Source of the DNA: Haematobia irritans
Taxonomy: Eukaryota; Arthropoda; Insecta; Diptera; Muscidae
Assembly (NCBI RefSeq): GCF_050003625.1
Contig: NC_134400.1
Location: 44,626,557-44,690,556 of the forward strand
DNA: 64,000 nucleotides
Direction: 5' to 3'
Shown: positions 43,975 through 54,865 of the stretch, piece by piece
How the letters are laid out: every line of letters begins with the position of its first letter
How positions within the stretch are numbered: position 1 is the stretch's first letter
Notes under the pieces: generated by a model
Database searches by the model: none
What the model was told of the DNA's origin: nothing
What the model saw: only the letters and a program-made list of their open reading frames with translations
Translations under genes and position numbers: made by a program

Positions 43975-45040
43975 CAATAAATTTATTTTTATAGAAAATT
44001 TTGTTAAAATTTTATTTCTATAGAAAATTTTGTCAAAATTTTATTTCTATAGAAAATTTGTCAAAATTTTATTTCTGTAGAAAATTTGTCAAAATTTTAT
44101 TTCTGTAGAAAATTTATTAACATTTTATGTTAAAATTTTACTTCTATAGAAAATTTTGTCAAAATTTTATTACTGTAGAAAATTTTGTCAAAAGTTTATT
44201 TCTATAGAAAAATTTTGTCAAAAATTTATTTCTATAGAAAAATTTTGTCAAAAATTTATTTCTATAGAAAAATTTTCAAAATTTTATTTCTATAGAAAAA
44301 AATTGTCAATATTTTATTTCTATAGAAAAATTTTGTAAAAATTGTATTTCTATATAAAATTTTGTCAAAATTTTATTTCAGTGGAAAATTTGATCAAAAT
44401 TTTATTTCTATAGAAAATTTTATCAACATTTTATTTCTATAGAAAATTTTTTGTCAAAATTTTATTTCTATAAACAATTTTGTCATAATTTTATTTCTAT
44501 AAAAATTTTTTGTTTTGTCAAAATTTTATTTCTATAGAAAATTTTATCAACATTTTATTTCTATAGAAAATTTTGTCAAAATTTTATTTCTATAAACAAT
44601 TTTGTCATAATTTTATTTCTATAAAAAATTTTGTCAACATTTTATTTGTATAGAAAATGTTGTCAAAATTTTATTTCTATAGAAAATTTAGCCAAAATTT
44701 ATTTCGTTTTGTTTGTTATTGTTGGCTTCTCTTCAATCGTTATTGTTGTTTTTGATCTCAGCTTAAAGCCATGCATTGACTAAACTACAAGTGTAGCTTA
44801 ACCAACAGCTACACTTTTTTTTTCTATAGAACATTTTGTCAAAATTTTATTTCAGTGGAAAATTTGATCAAAATTTTATTTCTATAGAAGATTTTATCAA
44901 CATTTTATTTCTATAGGAAATTTTGTCAAAATTTTATTTCTATAAACAATTTTGTCATAATTTTATTTCTATAGAAAATTTAGCCAAAATTTATTTCTAT
45001 AGAACATTTTGTCAAAATTTTATTTCTACTGGAAATTTGT
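43975..45040 (+). repeat. 29-bp minisatellite array
   Basis: About 33 moderately diverged units of the TTTCTATAGAAA-centred repeat, interrupted at about 44704-44813 by a foldback-element arm. It ends at the hAT insertion (45049). No C-family ends are visible beside it. Confidence 0.85.
44704..44813 (+). mobile_element. Solo arm of the foldback element
   Basis: 'ttttgtttgttattgttggc' to 'gtgtagcttaaccaacag' matches in reverse the outer right arm of 50250-50397. The join to the 29-bp array ('atttatttcg|ttttgtttg') is the same at both loci, so they share an ancestor and did not arise by two insertions. Confidence 0.7.
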
Positions 45041-45048
45041 GATGTGCC

Positions 45049-45838
45049 CAGCGTTGCCAATTTAGCTATTTTCCCGCTAGATTTGGCTTTTTTTGAAGTC
45101 GTTTAGCGGGGAAAAAATGCATTTAGCTTTTTTTCTGGCTTTTTTCATGACCCTTTTAGCTATTTTTGACTTTTTTTATTTTCCACATGTTTCTATTGAA
45201 ATATAGATAAAACGGTGTTTTTATCTAAGCCACATATTTCAAAGCTCAAGTGAAACATTAATAATGATGATGATATTAAGAAATAATTAAGGAAATAAAG
45301 TTTTGAATGTGGTATTATTTTTTTAACATCAAAAAAATACAATAAATAAAAACATTTACGAAAATTGGACAACAATAGGTTTGTTTGGGTTATTTATTCT
45401 CTTGGATAAAATTAGAAGTATACACGTTCACGAATTTATCATTAATTCAGCGGTTTTAAACCAATTAAAACGAAATATATTGATATTTTCTAATGCACTA
45501 TGTGAAATTGTGCGATATATCGCACATTGGATTTATTGATGATTAACCAGCTGATAATTGCAAGTTTTTACTGGGAAATGTAAACGACGGACTTCCAGTA
45601 ATTTGTGAGAGTAATCAAAATGTATCGAGTACGCAAACAGAATTCGTATGGCATAGATATTGTTACAGTCTCACAGAAGTAGAATTAAAATGAATGCAAT
45701 TAAAATAATATGCATTTTAAATTAAATAAAGCTTTTTTTTACAACAAAATTTAGCTTTTTTCTAGCTTTTTTAAACATTTTTTAGCTATTTTTTGGGCAA
45801 ATCTAGCGGTTTTTGGTGAAACAATTCTGGCAACGCTG
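45049..45838. mobile_element. hAT-type non-autonomous element
   Basis: 790 bp, starting CAGCGTTGCCA and ending TGGCAACGCTG. It is flanked by a perfect 8-bp duplication GATGTGCC (45041-45048, 45839-45846), the hAT hallmark. Inside the ends, 'tttagctattttcccgctag' is repeated in inverted form ('ctagcggttttt', 'tttagctattttttgg'). No transposase is present. Confidence 0.9.
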
Positions 45839-45846
45839 GATGTGCC

Positions 45847-47758
45847 TCTTAGTTGGGTAGAACTCTATCAACTGTGGTAACCGAGCATATGAACATATCG
45901 CGGAAAATTCAAATTTCCAAGTAATCCTCAATGATCTAGACAATTTTATTACAAGCTTATTCCGCAATTTATGAGAATTGAAAATTTTCCACTTTTAAAT
46001 CTTTTTATAATCCTTCAACTAGATATAGGTTGCATTTGTCGTAAGATTAATCCAGACAAAAAACACAAACAAAACAGCAAATTATAGATTTAATTCAATT
46101 CATTTTCCTTGTCTGTTTATAAGTAACATCTCGTAGATTTATGAGGCGATTTAAAATAAGCACTTTAAATCTCATTTACTAGACTACATAAATTATCTAT
46201 ACACCTTTCTATTGGATAATAACTCATATTTTCTCTCATAAAACGCAATATACTAAGCTAATTTTATATGCAGAAAATAAAAAATTATTGTAAAACAAAT
46301 CAATTATCGAAGTCTCCTTGTTGCTGTTGGTATTTGCCAAATTCAAACATAAAAAAATGCGGGAAGATTTGCATGATCATTTAACATGTTCCATTTGAAT
46401 TGATGTGTATTATCATGTCGTGGAATTTTGTCACCTTCTTTTATATACTCTAAATGTGTGACGGGAGGTCTATTGACTTTGACATTATGTTTGTAACAGA
46501 TCAAAGTATTGATAAATCAATACACCCAGAGAAGAAATTTCATGTCACTTTTTCACGAGAAACATAGCTGAAGAAACGTATATGTTACATTCAACCAGTT
46601 CTATATATAAATCACATTGTTAGGCACACACAAGCCGATGCTTTATTAAAAAAAAAACAAACCGCTTTAATTGCTCCCTTTTTACAAATGATGTAGCAAG
46701 TACATATTCCAAACATTTTCGTAAGATTTCAGAAGGATATTAGGCATTGTATACTTCTATATTAAAACCTGAAAATGTGTCTTATTTAAGACATAAATTC
46801 AGAAAAGAACAGAAATAAAGAAAATGGACTGTGATTTTGGAGTAAAAAGTTATTTTTTCATTTCAAAAATAAAAATTTTGTAATTTTGTATTTGGGTGTA
46901 TTATGAGTCATAATCAATTGACATATAAAGAAATTCCTTTCATGCGATTTATGGTGAAGGGTATAGAAAATTCACCTTTACCTGACTTTAAAGTTCGTTG
47001 GTTTATTTGTAGTGAATATTTTAATGGCAACGTTGAAAAGTAACTTCTGGGTTATCTCTCTATGAAGAATTTATTAATATCTCTATGCTACCAAAAATAC
47101 TCATGTAAATATTGAAATTTATAGTTAAGAGATAACGTGACTGGTTTTGTTTTTTTTTTTTTTATCACAAAGGCAACTTCCATATATATTATCCCCTCGT
47201 CTCCAGGCAGAATTTCGCAGCTACTCCAAGTTCTCATTAGTATTTGAGACATGTATGAGCATTGGTCAGTTTTCGATTTTATAGGGGCCAAAGAAATGAA
47301 TATCCACTTGCCTGTTATTCAAGCAATGGGAACAAATATGTCAAGTTCAAAATATCATAAAAAAATCAATTACGATCGTTTGCATTTACAAATACCGGCA
47401 GTTAATCGACGCTACAGTGACAATGACCTTTAATTGATTGGATTTGTTTTTTTGGGTACGATGTTTTTAACTGGACGTTACGGCTAACATTCTGCCGGTA
47501 CAAACATATGATTTGAATAATTTATTATTGAATAAAAACGAAAGCGTTACATTTTTGGCATATTTTTCAATAAATCTCCAATTTTATGATATGCAGTAGG
47601 AATCGGCATTAGAAGATTGACAGATAAATAAATAGCTGACTAGCCACTATGCAAGGCGGGTTCAATGATAAATTTTATGTGGTGCAATGATAATTATAAA
47701 AATAAATTTAAAACCATTAATATGTTATCTTGTATCTAGAAATTAAAAAAAAATGAAA
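45847..47758. other. Unassigned DNA, no gene seen
   Basis: No domain was recognised in any frame. At 46536 'cacccagagaagaaatttcatg' resembles the left end of the K/J-type elements with 'tcactttttcacg' as in K, so a K-like fragment is likely at 46536-46600. The frame at 47251-47433 is short and unsupported. Confidence 0.35.
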
Positions 47759-48835
47759 CAGTTTTTTTCGGCCATAAGTTTGGCCGGGTCCAATCTTCAA
47801 TACCCATCACCATGAATAAAAGATAATAGTTTCTTTTCAAAACTCTTAGTCGTAGTTACTTGGAAATATATACGATTTCAGGGGGTTTAATGGCAGATAC
47901 TCTCCAAACTAGTACGCGTCCCGTAGTAAAATTTAAAGTTCCTACATATGGAGACTACATCAAATTTGAGATTTATTTGAGAATTATTTTGAGTATTAGA
48001 GAATTTAAAACTTCTCGTAGAAAATCCGATGAAAGAATGCCTCTTTTCTATGATTTAAAATGTAAATTCCATAAATTTTTATCCTCAAGAGCCACCGTGG
48101 TGCAATGGTTAGCATGCCCGCCTTGCATACACAAGGTCGTGGGTTCGATTCCTGCTTCGACCGAACACCAAAAAGTTTTTCAGCGGTGGATTATCCCACC
48201 TCAGTAATGCTGGTGACATTTCTGAGGGTTTCAAAACTTCTCTAAGTGGTTTCACTGCAATGTGGAACGCGGTTCGGACTCGGCTATAAAAAGGAGGTCT
48301 CTTGTCATTGAGCTTAACATGGAATCGGGCAGCACTCAGTGATAAGAGAGAAGTTCACCAATGTGGTATCACAATGGACTGAATAGTCTAAGTGAGCCTG
48401 ATACATCGGGCTGCCTCCTAACCTAACCTAACCTGTCCTCAAGAAGCCCAAGAAGTCAAATAGGGAGATCGGGCGATATGGAGGCTATGCCAAAACATGG
48501 ACCGATACACTCCATATTCGGCTCGGCTACCTGTGGACATACTCTGCCTCTAGATCTCCAATTGCAAGTAAATTCGAAAAAAAAATTGCTGTGTCTAGAG
48601 CCCAAGAAGTCAAATCGTGAGTTCGGTCTATATGGTGGCTATTTCAAAACATGGACCGATACACACTTTATTTGTTATATCTATTTATGGACCGAAAGTA
48701 ACACTGGGTTTTATCCGATTTGTCTTAAATTATAAATCGGATAAAAATTGCGGTGTCTAGAAGCCCAAGAAGTCAAATCGGGAGCTATCAGAAAACATGG
48801 ACCGACTTAGCCCACCTCAAATGTGGGCTGTCTGT
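47759..48835 (-). repeat. D-family element related to C, split by a SINE
   Basis: Begins with 'cggccataagtttggccggg', like the reversed C 3' hairpin end, and contains 'aatacccatcaccatgaa'. After the SINE it has three units of about 160 bp with 'gcccaagaagtcaaatcgg' and 'aaaacatggaccgatac' (48440, 48598, 48761). The 29-bp array follows at once. It appears to be a sister family of C with a different mid-length repeat. Confidence 0.55.
48090..48435 (+). mobile_element. tRNA-derived SINE, copy 4
   Basis: Complete copy with head GCCACCGTGGTGCAATGG, B box GGTTCGATTCC, body and an AACCT-repeat tail. The 9-bp target duplication TCCTCAAGA (48082-48090 and 48436-48444) is clear; its end overlaps the SINE start by one or two bases. 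Confidence 0.92.
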
Positions 48836-50940
48836 AAAAATAAAATTTTGACAAAATTTTCTATAGAAATAAAATTTTGAAAAAATTTTCTATAGAAATA
48901 AAACTTTGAGAAAATTTTCTATAGAAATAAAATTTTGAGAAAATTTTTCTATAGAAAATTTGACAAAAAAATTGACTAAATTTTCAATAGAAATAAAATT
49001 TTGACACCATTATCAATAGAAATAAAATTTTGACAAAATTTTCTATTGAAATAAAATTTTGACAAAATTTTCTATAGAAATAAAATTTTGGCAACATTTT
49101 CTATAGAAATAAAATTTTGACAAAATTTTCTATAGAAATAAAATTTTGACAAAATTTTCTATAGAAATAAAATTTTGACAAAATTTTCTATAGAAATAAA
49201 ATTTTGACAAAATTTTCTATAGAAATAAAATTTTTACAAAATTTGCTATAGAATTAACATTTTGACAAAATTTTCTTTAGAAATAAAATTTTGACAACAT
49301 TTTCTATAGGAATAAAATTTTGACAAAAGTTTCAATAGAAATAAAATTTCGACAAATTTTTCAATAAAAATAAAATTTTGACAAATTTTTCAATAGAAAT
49401 AAAATTTTGACAAAATTTTCTATAGAAATAAAATGTTAACAAAACGTTCTATAAAAATAAAATTTTGATAAAATTTTCTATAGAAGTACAATTTTGACAA
49501 CATTTTCTTTAGAAATAAAGTTTTGACAAAATTTTCTATTTAAATAAAATTTTGACAAAATTTTGTATAGAAATAAAATTTTTACAATAGAAGTAAAATT
49601 TTGATAAAATTTTCTATAAAAATAAAATTTTGACAAAATTTTCTATGGAAATAAAATTTTGACAAAATTTTCTATGGAAATAAAATTTTGACAAAATTTT
49701 GTATAAAAATAAAATTTTGACAACATTTTCTATAGAAATAAAACTTTGGCAAAATTTTCTATAGAAATAAAATTTTGAAATTTTCAATAGAAATAAAATT
49801 TTGACAAAATTTTCTATAAAATAAAATGTTGACAAACATAGAACGTCTATAGAAATAAAATTTTGACAAAATTTTCTATAGAAATAAAATTTTTATTGTT
49901 GTTTTTTTTTTTTTTTTGATCTCAGCTTAAAGCCATGCATTGACTAAACTACAAGTGTAGCTTAACCAACAGAGGAAAAGTATGCTTGTCAAATTTATTT
50001 GGGCAAAGCCCTATAGACTGCAAGGTGGTTGGATGTACAGCTGTTTCGGAATTACCACATTCCTCATCAGCATCCTCTACTTGCAGCAAAACTATCAACC
50101 AATTATCAGAATAAATTCGGGTAATTCACTCAACCCAACGTGAACTACACTTGAACCTCCCTGCAAGTAGAGGATGCTGATGAGGAATGTGGTAATTCCG
50201 AAACAGCTGTACATCCAACCATCTTGCAGTCTATAGGGCTTTGCCCAAATAAATTTGACAAGCATACTTTTCCTCTATTGGTTAAGCTACACTTGTAGTT
50301 TAGTCAATGCATGGCTTTAAGCTGAGATCAAAAAAAAAAAAAAAAAAAAAAAACAATAACGATTGAAGAGAAGCCAACAATAACAAACAAAACGAAATAA
50401 AATTTTGACAAAATTTTCTTTAGAAATAAAGTTTTGACAAAACTTTCTATTGAAAAAAAATGTTGACAAAATTTTCTATAGAAATAAAATTTTGACAAAA
50501 TTTTCTATAAAAATAAAATTTTGACAATATTTTCTATAGAAATAAAATTTTGACAAAATTTTCAATAGAAATAAAATTTTGACAAAATTTTCTATATAAA
50601 TAACATTTTGACAAAATTTTCTTTAGAAATAAAGTTTTGACAAAATTTTCTATAGAAATAAAATTTTGACAAAATTTTCTATAGAAATAAAATTTTGACA
50701 AAATTTTGTATAGAAATAAAATTTTGACACCATTATCAATAGAAATAAAATTTTGATAAAATTTTCTGTAGAGATAAAATTTTGATAAATTTTTCTATAG
50801 AGATAAAACTTTGACAAAATTTTCTAAAGAAATAAAATTTTGACAAAATGTTCTTTAGAAATAAAATTTTGACAGAATTTTCTTTAGAAATAAAATTTAT
50901 AGAAATAACATTTTGAGAAAATTTTTTATAAATTATAATG
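48836..50940 (-). repeat. 29-bp minisatellite array, reverse orientation
   Basis: About 60 units reading 'taaaattttgacaaaatttt' and 'ctatagaaa', the reverse of the arrays at 44 and 59-64 kb. It is split by the foldback element (about 49889-50397). Variants such as 'tttagaaataaagttttg' mark subgroups. The 73-codon frame at 49614 is an artefact. Confidence 0.9.
49918..50329. mobile_element. Foldback element with 169-bp inverted arms
   Basis: Left arm 49918-50086 (from GATCTCAGC to CTACTTGCAG) and right arm 50161-50329 are reverse complements with about two mismatches seen, separated by a 74-bp loop. Beyond the arms are T and A runs, and on the right 'caataacgattgaagagaagcc' continues to about 50397. 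A transcript would form a long hairpin. No transposase is present. Confidence 0.88.
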
Positions 50941-51913
50941 AAGCATAAAGATTTGCTACATTCATATTTCCCACAAAATAATTTCTAGCTCCAGTTTTTC
51001 CTTCAAACTACGAACTTTTCTTTAACAAACGAAATGTACCGTTAAGACCTACCCGCAACTTTGAACTGCCTCACAAAGAATACTTCCGAACCAAGTTTGA
51101 AAACAACGATCCGCTTCGCCGACTTTGTAATAGAGGTGTGCACGTGAGTAATAGTTTACTCACGCTCACGCACACTCAACATTTTTGAAAAAAAATGTTG
51201 ACAAAATTTTCTATAGAAATAAAATTTTGACAAAATTTTCTATAAAAATAAAATTTTGACAAAATTTTCTATAAAAATAAAATTTTGACAAAATTTTCAA
51301 TAGAAATAAAATTCTGACAAAATTTTCTATAGAAATAACATTTTGACAAAATTTTCTTTAGAAATAAAGTTTTGACAAAATTTTCTATAGAAATAAAATT
51401 TTGACAAAATTTTCAGTAGAAATAAAATTTTGACAAAATTTTGTATAGAAATAAAATTTTGACACCATTATCAATAGAAATAAAATTCTGATAAAATTTT
51501 CTGTAGAGATAAAATTTTGATAAATTTTTCTATAGAGATAAAACTTTGACAAAATTTTCTAAAGAAATAAAATTTTGACAAAATGTTCTTTATAAATAAA
51601 ATTTTGACAGAATTTTCTTTAGAAATAAAATTTATAGAAATAACATTTTGAGAAAATTTTTTATAAATTATAATGAAGCATAAAGATTTGCTACATTCAT
51701 ATTTCCCACAAAATAATTTCTAGCTCCAGTTTTTCCTTCAAACTACGAACTTTTCTTTAACAAACGAAATGTACCGTTAAGACCTACCCGCAACTTTGAA
51801 CTGCCTCACAAAGAATACTTCCGAACCAAGTTTGAAAACAACGATCCGCTTCGCCGACTTTGTAATAGAGGTGTGCACGTGAGTAATAGTTTACTCACGC
51901 TCACGCACACTCA
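50451..51913. repeat. 735-bp tandem duplication
   Basis: 50451-51178 and 51186-51913 are nearly identical at a fixed 735-bp offset. Each has a reverse 29-bp array (about 480 bp), a unique part ('tgctacattcatatttcccac' to 'cgcttcgccgactttgtaat') and the first 48 bp of the hAT MITE. Because the first copy includes the truncated MITE start, the duplication postdates the MITE insertion. Confidence 0.9.
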
Positions 51914-52430
51914 CGACAGAAAAATCATACTCACGCACACGCACGCACGATATTTTTTGGTAGGACTCACGCACACTCACGCACGAAAACGTCGTGACTC
52001 ACAAAAAATACCGTGACTCACGAAAAATACCGTGACTCACGAAAAATACCGTGAATCACAAAAAATATCGTGACTCACGAATAATTTTATAATTAATTTA
52101 CCTTACCGAAGTGTCTGAAAACATGAGCATTATTAAAATCGAGAGTGTTATTAAACTCTTAACATCTCAGGTGTCACTAGAATTGTAATTGAATTTAACT
52201 CTTAAGCGTTTTATGTTGGTGAGCAGGGATATTGTCGTGAGTGTAATTCGTTACTCACGCACACTCACGAAGATATTATTTTCGTGACTCACGCTCACGC
52301 ACGACATTTTGGTTTGTTAATCACGCTCACGCACACTCACGCTGTTGTCATGAGCGTGACTCACGACTCACGCACGAATCACGAAAATTTTCGTGAGTCA
52401 CGACAATTTCGTGTCACGTGCACACCTCTA
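51866..52430. mobile_element. hAT-type MITE rich in ACTCACG repeats
   Basis: 565 bp, from TAGAGGTGTGCACGTGA to CACGTGCACACCTCTA (inverted), flanked by the 8-bp duplication CTTTGTAA (51858-51865, 52431-52438). The interior is made of 'actcacg', 'cgcacac' and 'gaaaaataccgtg' words, including four 19-bp direct repeats at about 52010-52080. The TAGAG start and 8-bp duplication place it in hAT. No coding capacity. Confidence 0.9.
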
Positions 52431-52547
52431 CTTTGTAATGAATTCAATAAATTCTACAAATATCTCGATTTGTCAGAAGAGAAATATAATATAAATAAAA
52501 AGATAACATTATTATTAAATACTTAATATATTACTAAACCATATGTA

Positions 52548-53637
52548 ACAGGTTGGCTGATAAGTCCCCGGTCTAACAAAGAAAAACAAAATATGCCTCA
52601 GTTTCGGCGATCACCTCTTCATTGCAGCCAAATTTTTTCCCTGCGAGTATCCTTTTGAGGTCTGAGAACAAAAAAAAGTCGCTGGGGGCCAGATCTAGAG
52701 AATACGGTGGGTGGGGAAGCAATTCGACTCCCAATTCATGAATTTTTGCCATCGTTCTCAATGACTTGTGGCACGGTGCGTTGTCTTGGTGGAACAACAC
52801 TTTTTTCTTCTTCATATGGGGCCGTTTTGCCGCGATTTCGACTTACAAACGCTCCAAAAACACCATATAATATTCACTGTTGATGGTTTTTCCCTTCTCA
52901 AGATAATCGATAAAAATTATTCCATGCGCATCCCAAAAAACAGAGGCGATTGGACTCAGGAGTGTAGTGATGGAGCCATGTTTCATCCATTGTCACATAT
53001 CGACGGAAATACTCGGGTGTATTACGAGTTAACAGCTGCAAACACCGCTCAGAATCATCAACACGTTGTTGTTTTTGGTAAAATGTGAGCTCGCGCGGCA
53101 CCCATTTTGCACAGAGCTTCGGCATATCCAAATATTGATGAATGATATGACCAACACGTTCCTTTGATATCTTTAAGGTCTCTGCTATCTCGATCAACTT
53201 CATTTTACGGTCATTCAAAATCATTTTGTGGATTTTTTTGATGTTTTCGTCGGTAACCACCTCTTTCGGGCGTCCACTGCGTTCACCGTCCTCTGTGCTA
53301 ATTTCACCACGCTTGAATTTTGCATACCAATCAATTATTGTTGATTTCCCTGGGGCAGAGTCCGGAAACTCATTATCAAGCCAGGTTTTTGCTTCCACCG
53401 TATTTTTCCCCTTCAGAAAACAATATTTTATCAAAACACGAAATTCCTTTTTTTCAATTTTTTTCACAATAACAAAAGTTGCTTCACAAAAGACGCTCTA
53501 TCTCATAAACTAATTGACTTACAGATGTCAAATTTTGACACGAATCATTTGAAGGTTGGTACTATATAAAAATAATATGCATTTAGTACTAGCGACGCGA
53601 TCTATGTGTCAGACCGAGGACTTATCAGCCAACCTGT
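52548..53637 (-). mobile_element. Himar1-like mariner, copy B (deleted)
   Basis: Ends ACAGGTTGGCTGATAAGTCC and ...GACTTATCAGCCAACCTGT with TA duplications (52546-52547, 53638-53639). It is 1090 bp, about 200 bp short of full length because of two internal deletions. Confidence 0.92.
52573..53467 (-). pseudogene. Himar1-type transposase with two deletions
   Basis: From an ATG at 53467 the frame is clean for about 174 residues: both helix-turn-helix domains, WVPREL and TMDETWLHH with the first Asp. It carries an extra start (MKKIEKKEF). An 80-bp deletion (compare 39101-39180 in copy A) then shifts the frame into CFLGCAWNN. Later frames give MKKKKVLFHQDNAP, then YSLDLAPSD, and the last 40 residues are deleted (EAYF joined to the 3' end). 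A stop also lies before the catalytic part. The product would keep DNA binding but not catalysis. Confidence 0.92.
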
Positions 53638-53639
53638 TA

Positions 53640-54084
53640 TATATTGTAATATATTGGTGTTAGTCTGTATGGTTTACTCCATAGATGAAAATAAAAAAAA
53701 TAATTATTTCTAATAAAGTTTCTTGAATTTGTCAAAAAATGCTGGTGAGTTCACTTTTTTCTTAAGTGTACCCTTTCTTTCATGGTGGATTAATTTTGTT
53801 TTTGGTGATCATAGGTGTTAAATGCATTTGAAAAATTTACTTCTATTTTTTTTCTGTATATGATTGTAACAAAATACACCTTAATTAGTCAACATGATTG
53901 TGTGCCGACACCAAATTAGTTCACACTCCAATCACAATGATAATTACAAATTATTGCCTTTATGTTTTAAAACTGACCTAATCTACGTTTTTTTATTTTC
54001 AATATATGTACTTACTGATCTCTCTAATTACTTCCATACATACAATCGCATTGACTTTCTTTTATTCCCTTTGTCTCTTTTCAG
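53640..54084 (+). other. Intronic DNA upstream of the exon, F-family traces
   Basis: 'cttgaatttgtcaaaaaatgctggtgagttcac' and 'ctttcatggtgg' at 53710-53790 match F-family ends. It finishes with a pyrimidine-rich run (54055-54083) and CAG, a strong 3' splice site. Confidence 0.6.
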
Positions 54085-54395
54085 CTGTTGTGCATACACA
54101 GATTTTCTCACAACAATTTATTGAAATTTGCCTAATAGTAGTACATCAGAAGCTTTTGGCAAAACAGACGACGACAGTTGCCGCAGCTGGGTTTTTTTCA
54201 AAAAATATGCCAATAAAAAATTTTCTTAGTCGGTTTCAACCGATACCACTTTATATCGTATTATTCCTATCGATATGTTATTTCAGTGTTCAATTAATTT
54301 TGAGTCATCTCACCCATGCCCTTACCCTACTTATGGCCTCATATCACATGCTGTGCAATATCCTAGCGTTGGCGGGTAGTATAATCACAATAAAG
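54085..54395 (+). CDS. SLC30/ZnT-like zinc transporter, first coding exon (partial)
   Basis: Members of this family (cation diffusion facilitators) move Zn out of the cytosol in exchange for protons. The exon lies between a TTTTCAG acceptor and an AAG|GTAAG donor, phase 0. An ATG at 54207 gives 63 residues: a short cytosolic start (MPIKNFLSRF), membrane helix 1 (about LYIVLFLSICYFSVQLIL) and helix 2 with LTLLMASYHMLCNILAL. The last aligns with the 'LSDSFHMLSDVLAL' helix of ZnT1-type transporters. The usual HxxxD metal site reads HxxxN, and the Asp four residues before the His is Ala. The frame is also open upstream of the ATG to the acceptor, so an N-terminal extension from an earlier exon cannot be excluded. 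The next exon lies beyond the window. Confidence 0.7.
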
Positions 54396-54415
54396 GTAAG
54401 ATAAATATGAAACTA

Positions 54416-54754
54416 ATGACCAGTTTCTCATCCTCCGATTAATACTTAACCGGAGGATGGACTACCGGTTAGTAATAATTTTGTATGCACAAAAAAAAAT
54501 AATTTTTGGCTTCATTCACGAAATTAATTGATCCAATAAATTTTTAATTGAAATGTCTTCAATTACAGAATTGATAGTATCACTCACCAAAGTTAATTTA
54601 AAAATTAATTGATTTTTATTTAAATTAAGAAATTTGTAGAATCAATTAAATTTTTAATTGAATATTTTTGAAAATTCAATTAAAATTTTTCTGTGTGGGA
54701 ACGGCTGTTTTATCGACACGATAAATAATAACAAGACATTGTGAAACTGGCCCT
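54416..54754. mobile_element. Small TIR element split by an R element
   Basis: 'atgaccagtttctca' (54415) and 'tgtgaaactggccc' (54740) are inverted relatives flanking an R-family block (54488-54697), so an R element inserted into another short element. Both are non-coding and lie just inside the intron after the exon. Confidence 0.5.
54488..54697 (-). repeat. R-family TTAATTG-rich element, copy 4
   Basis: Bounded by CACAAAAAAAAATAATTTTT and AAAATTTTTCTGTGTG (inverted). The interior is AATTAATTG words in reverse to the 36170 copy. Confidence 0.6.
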
Positions 54755-54865
54755 AAGAATTTACTCTGTATGTTGTAATTAATAAAGTGCATTATGGGTC
54801 GGCTACTAATACTACTTAATAAGATACGTTTAGAAAGTTTACGTAATAATACATATTATTATGTA

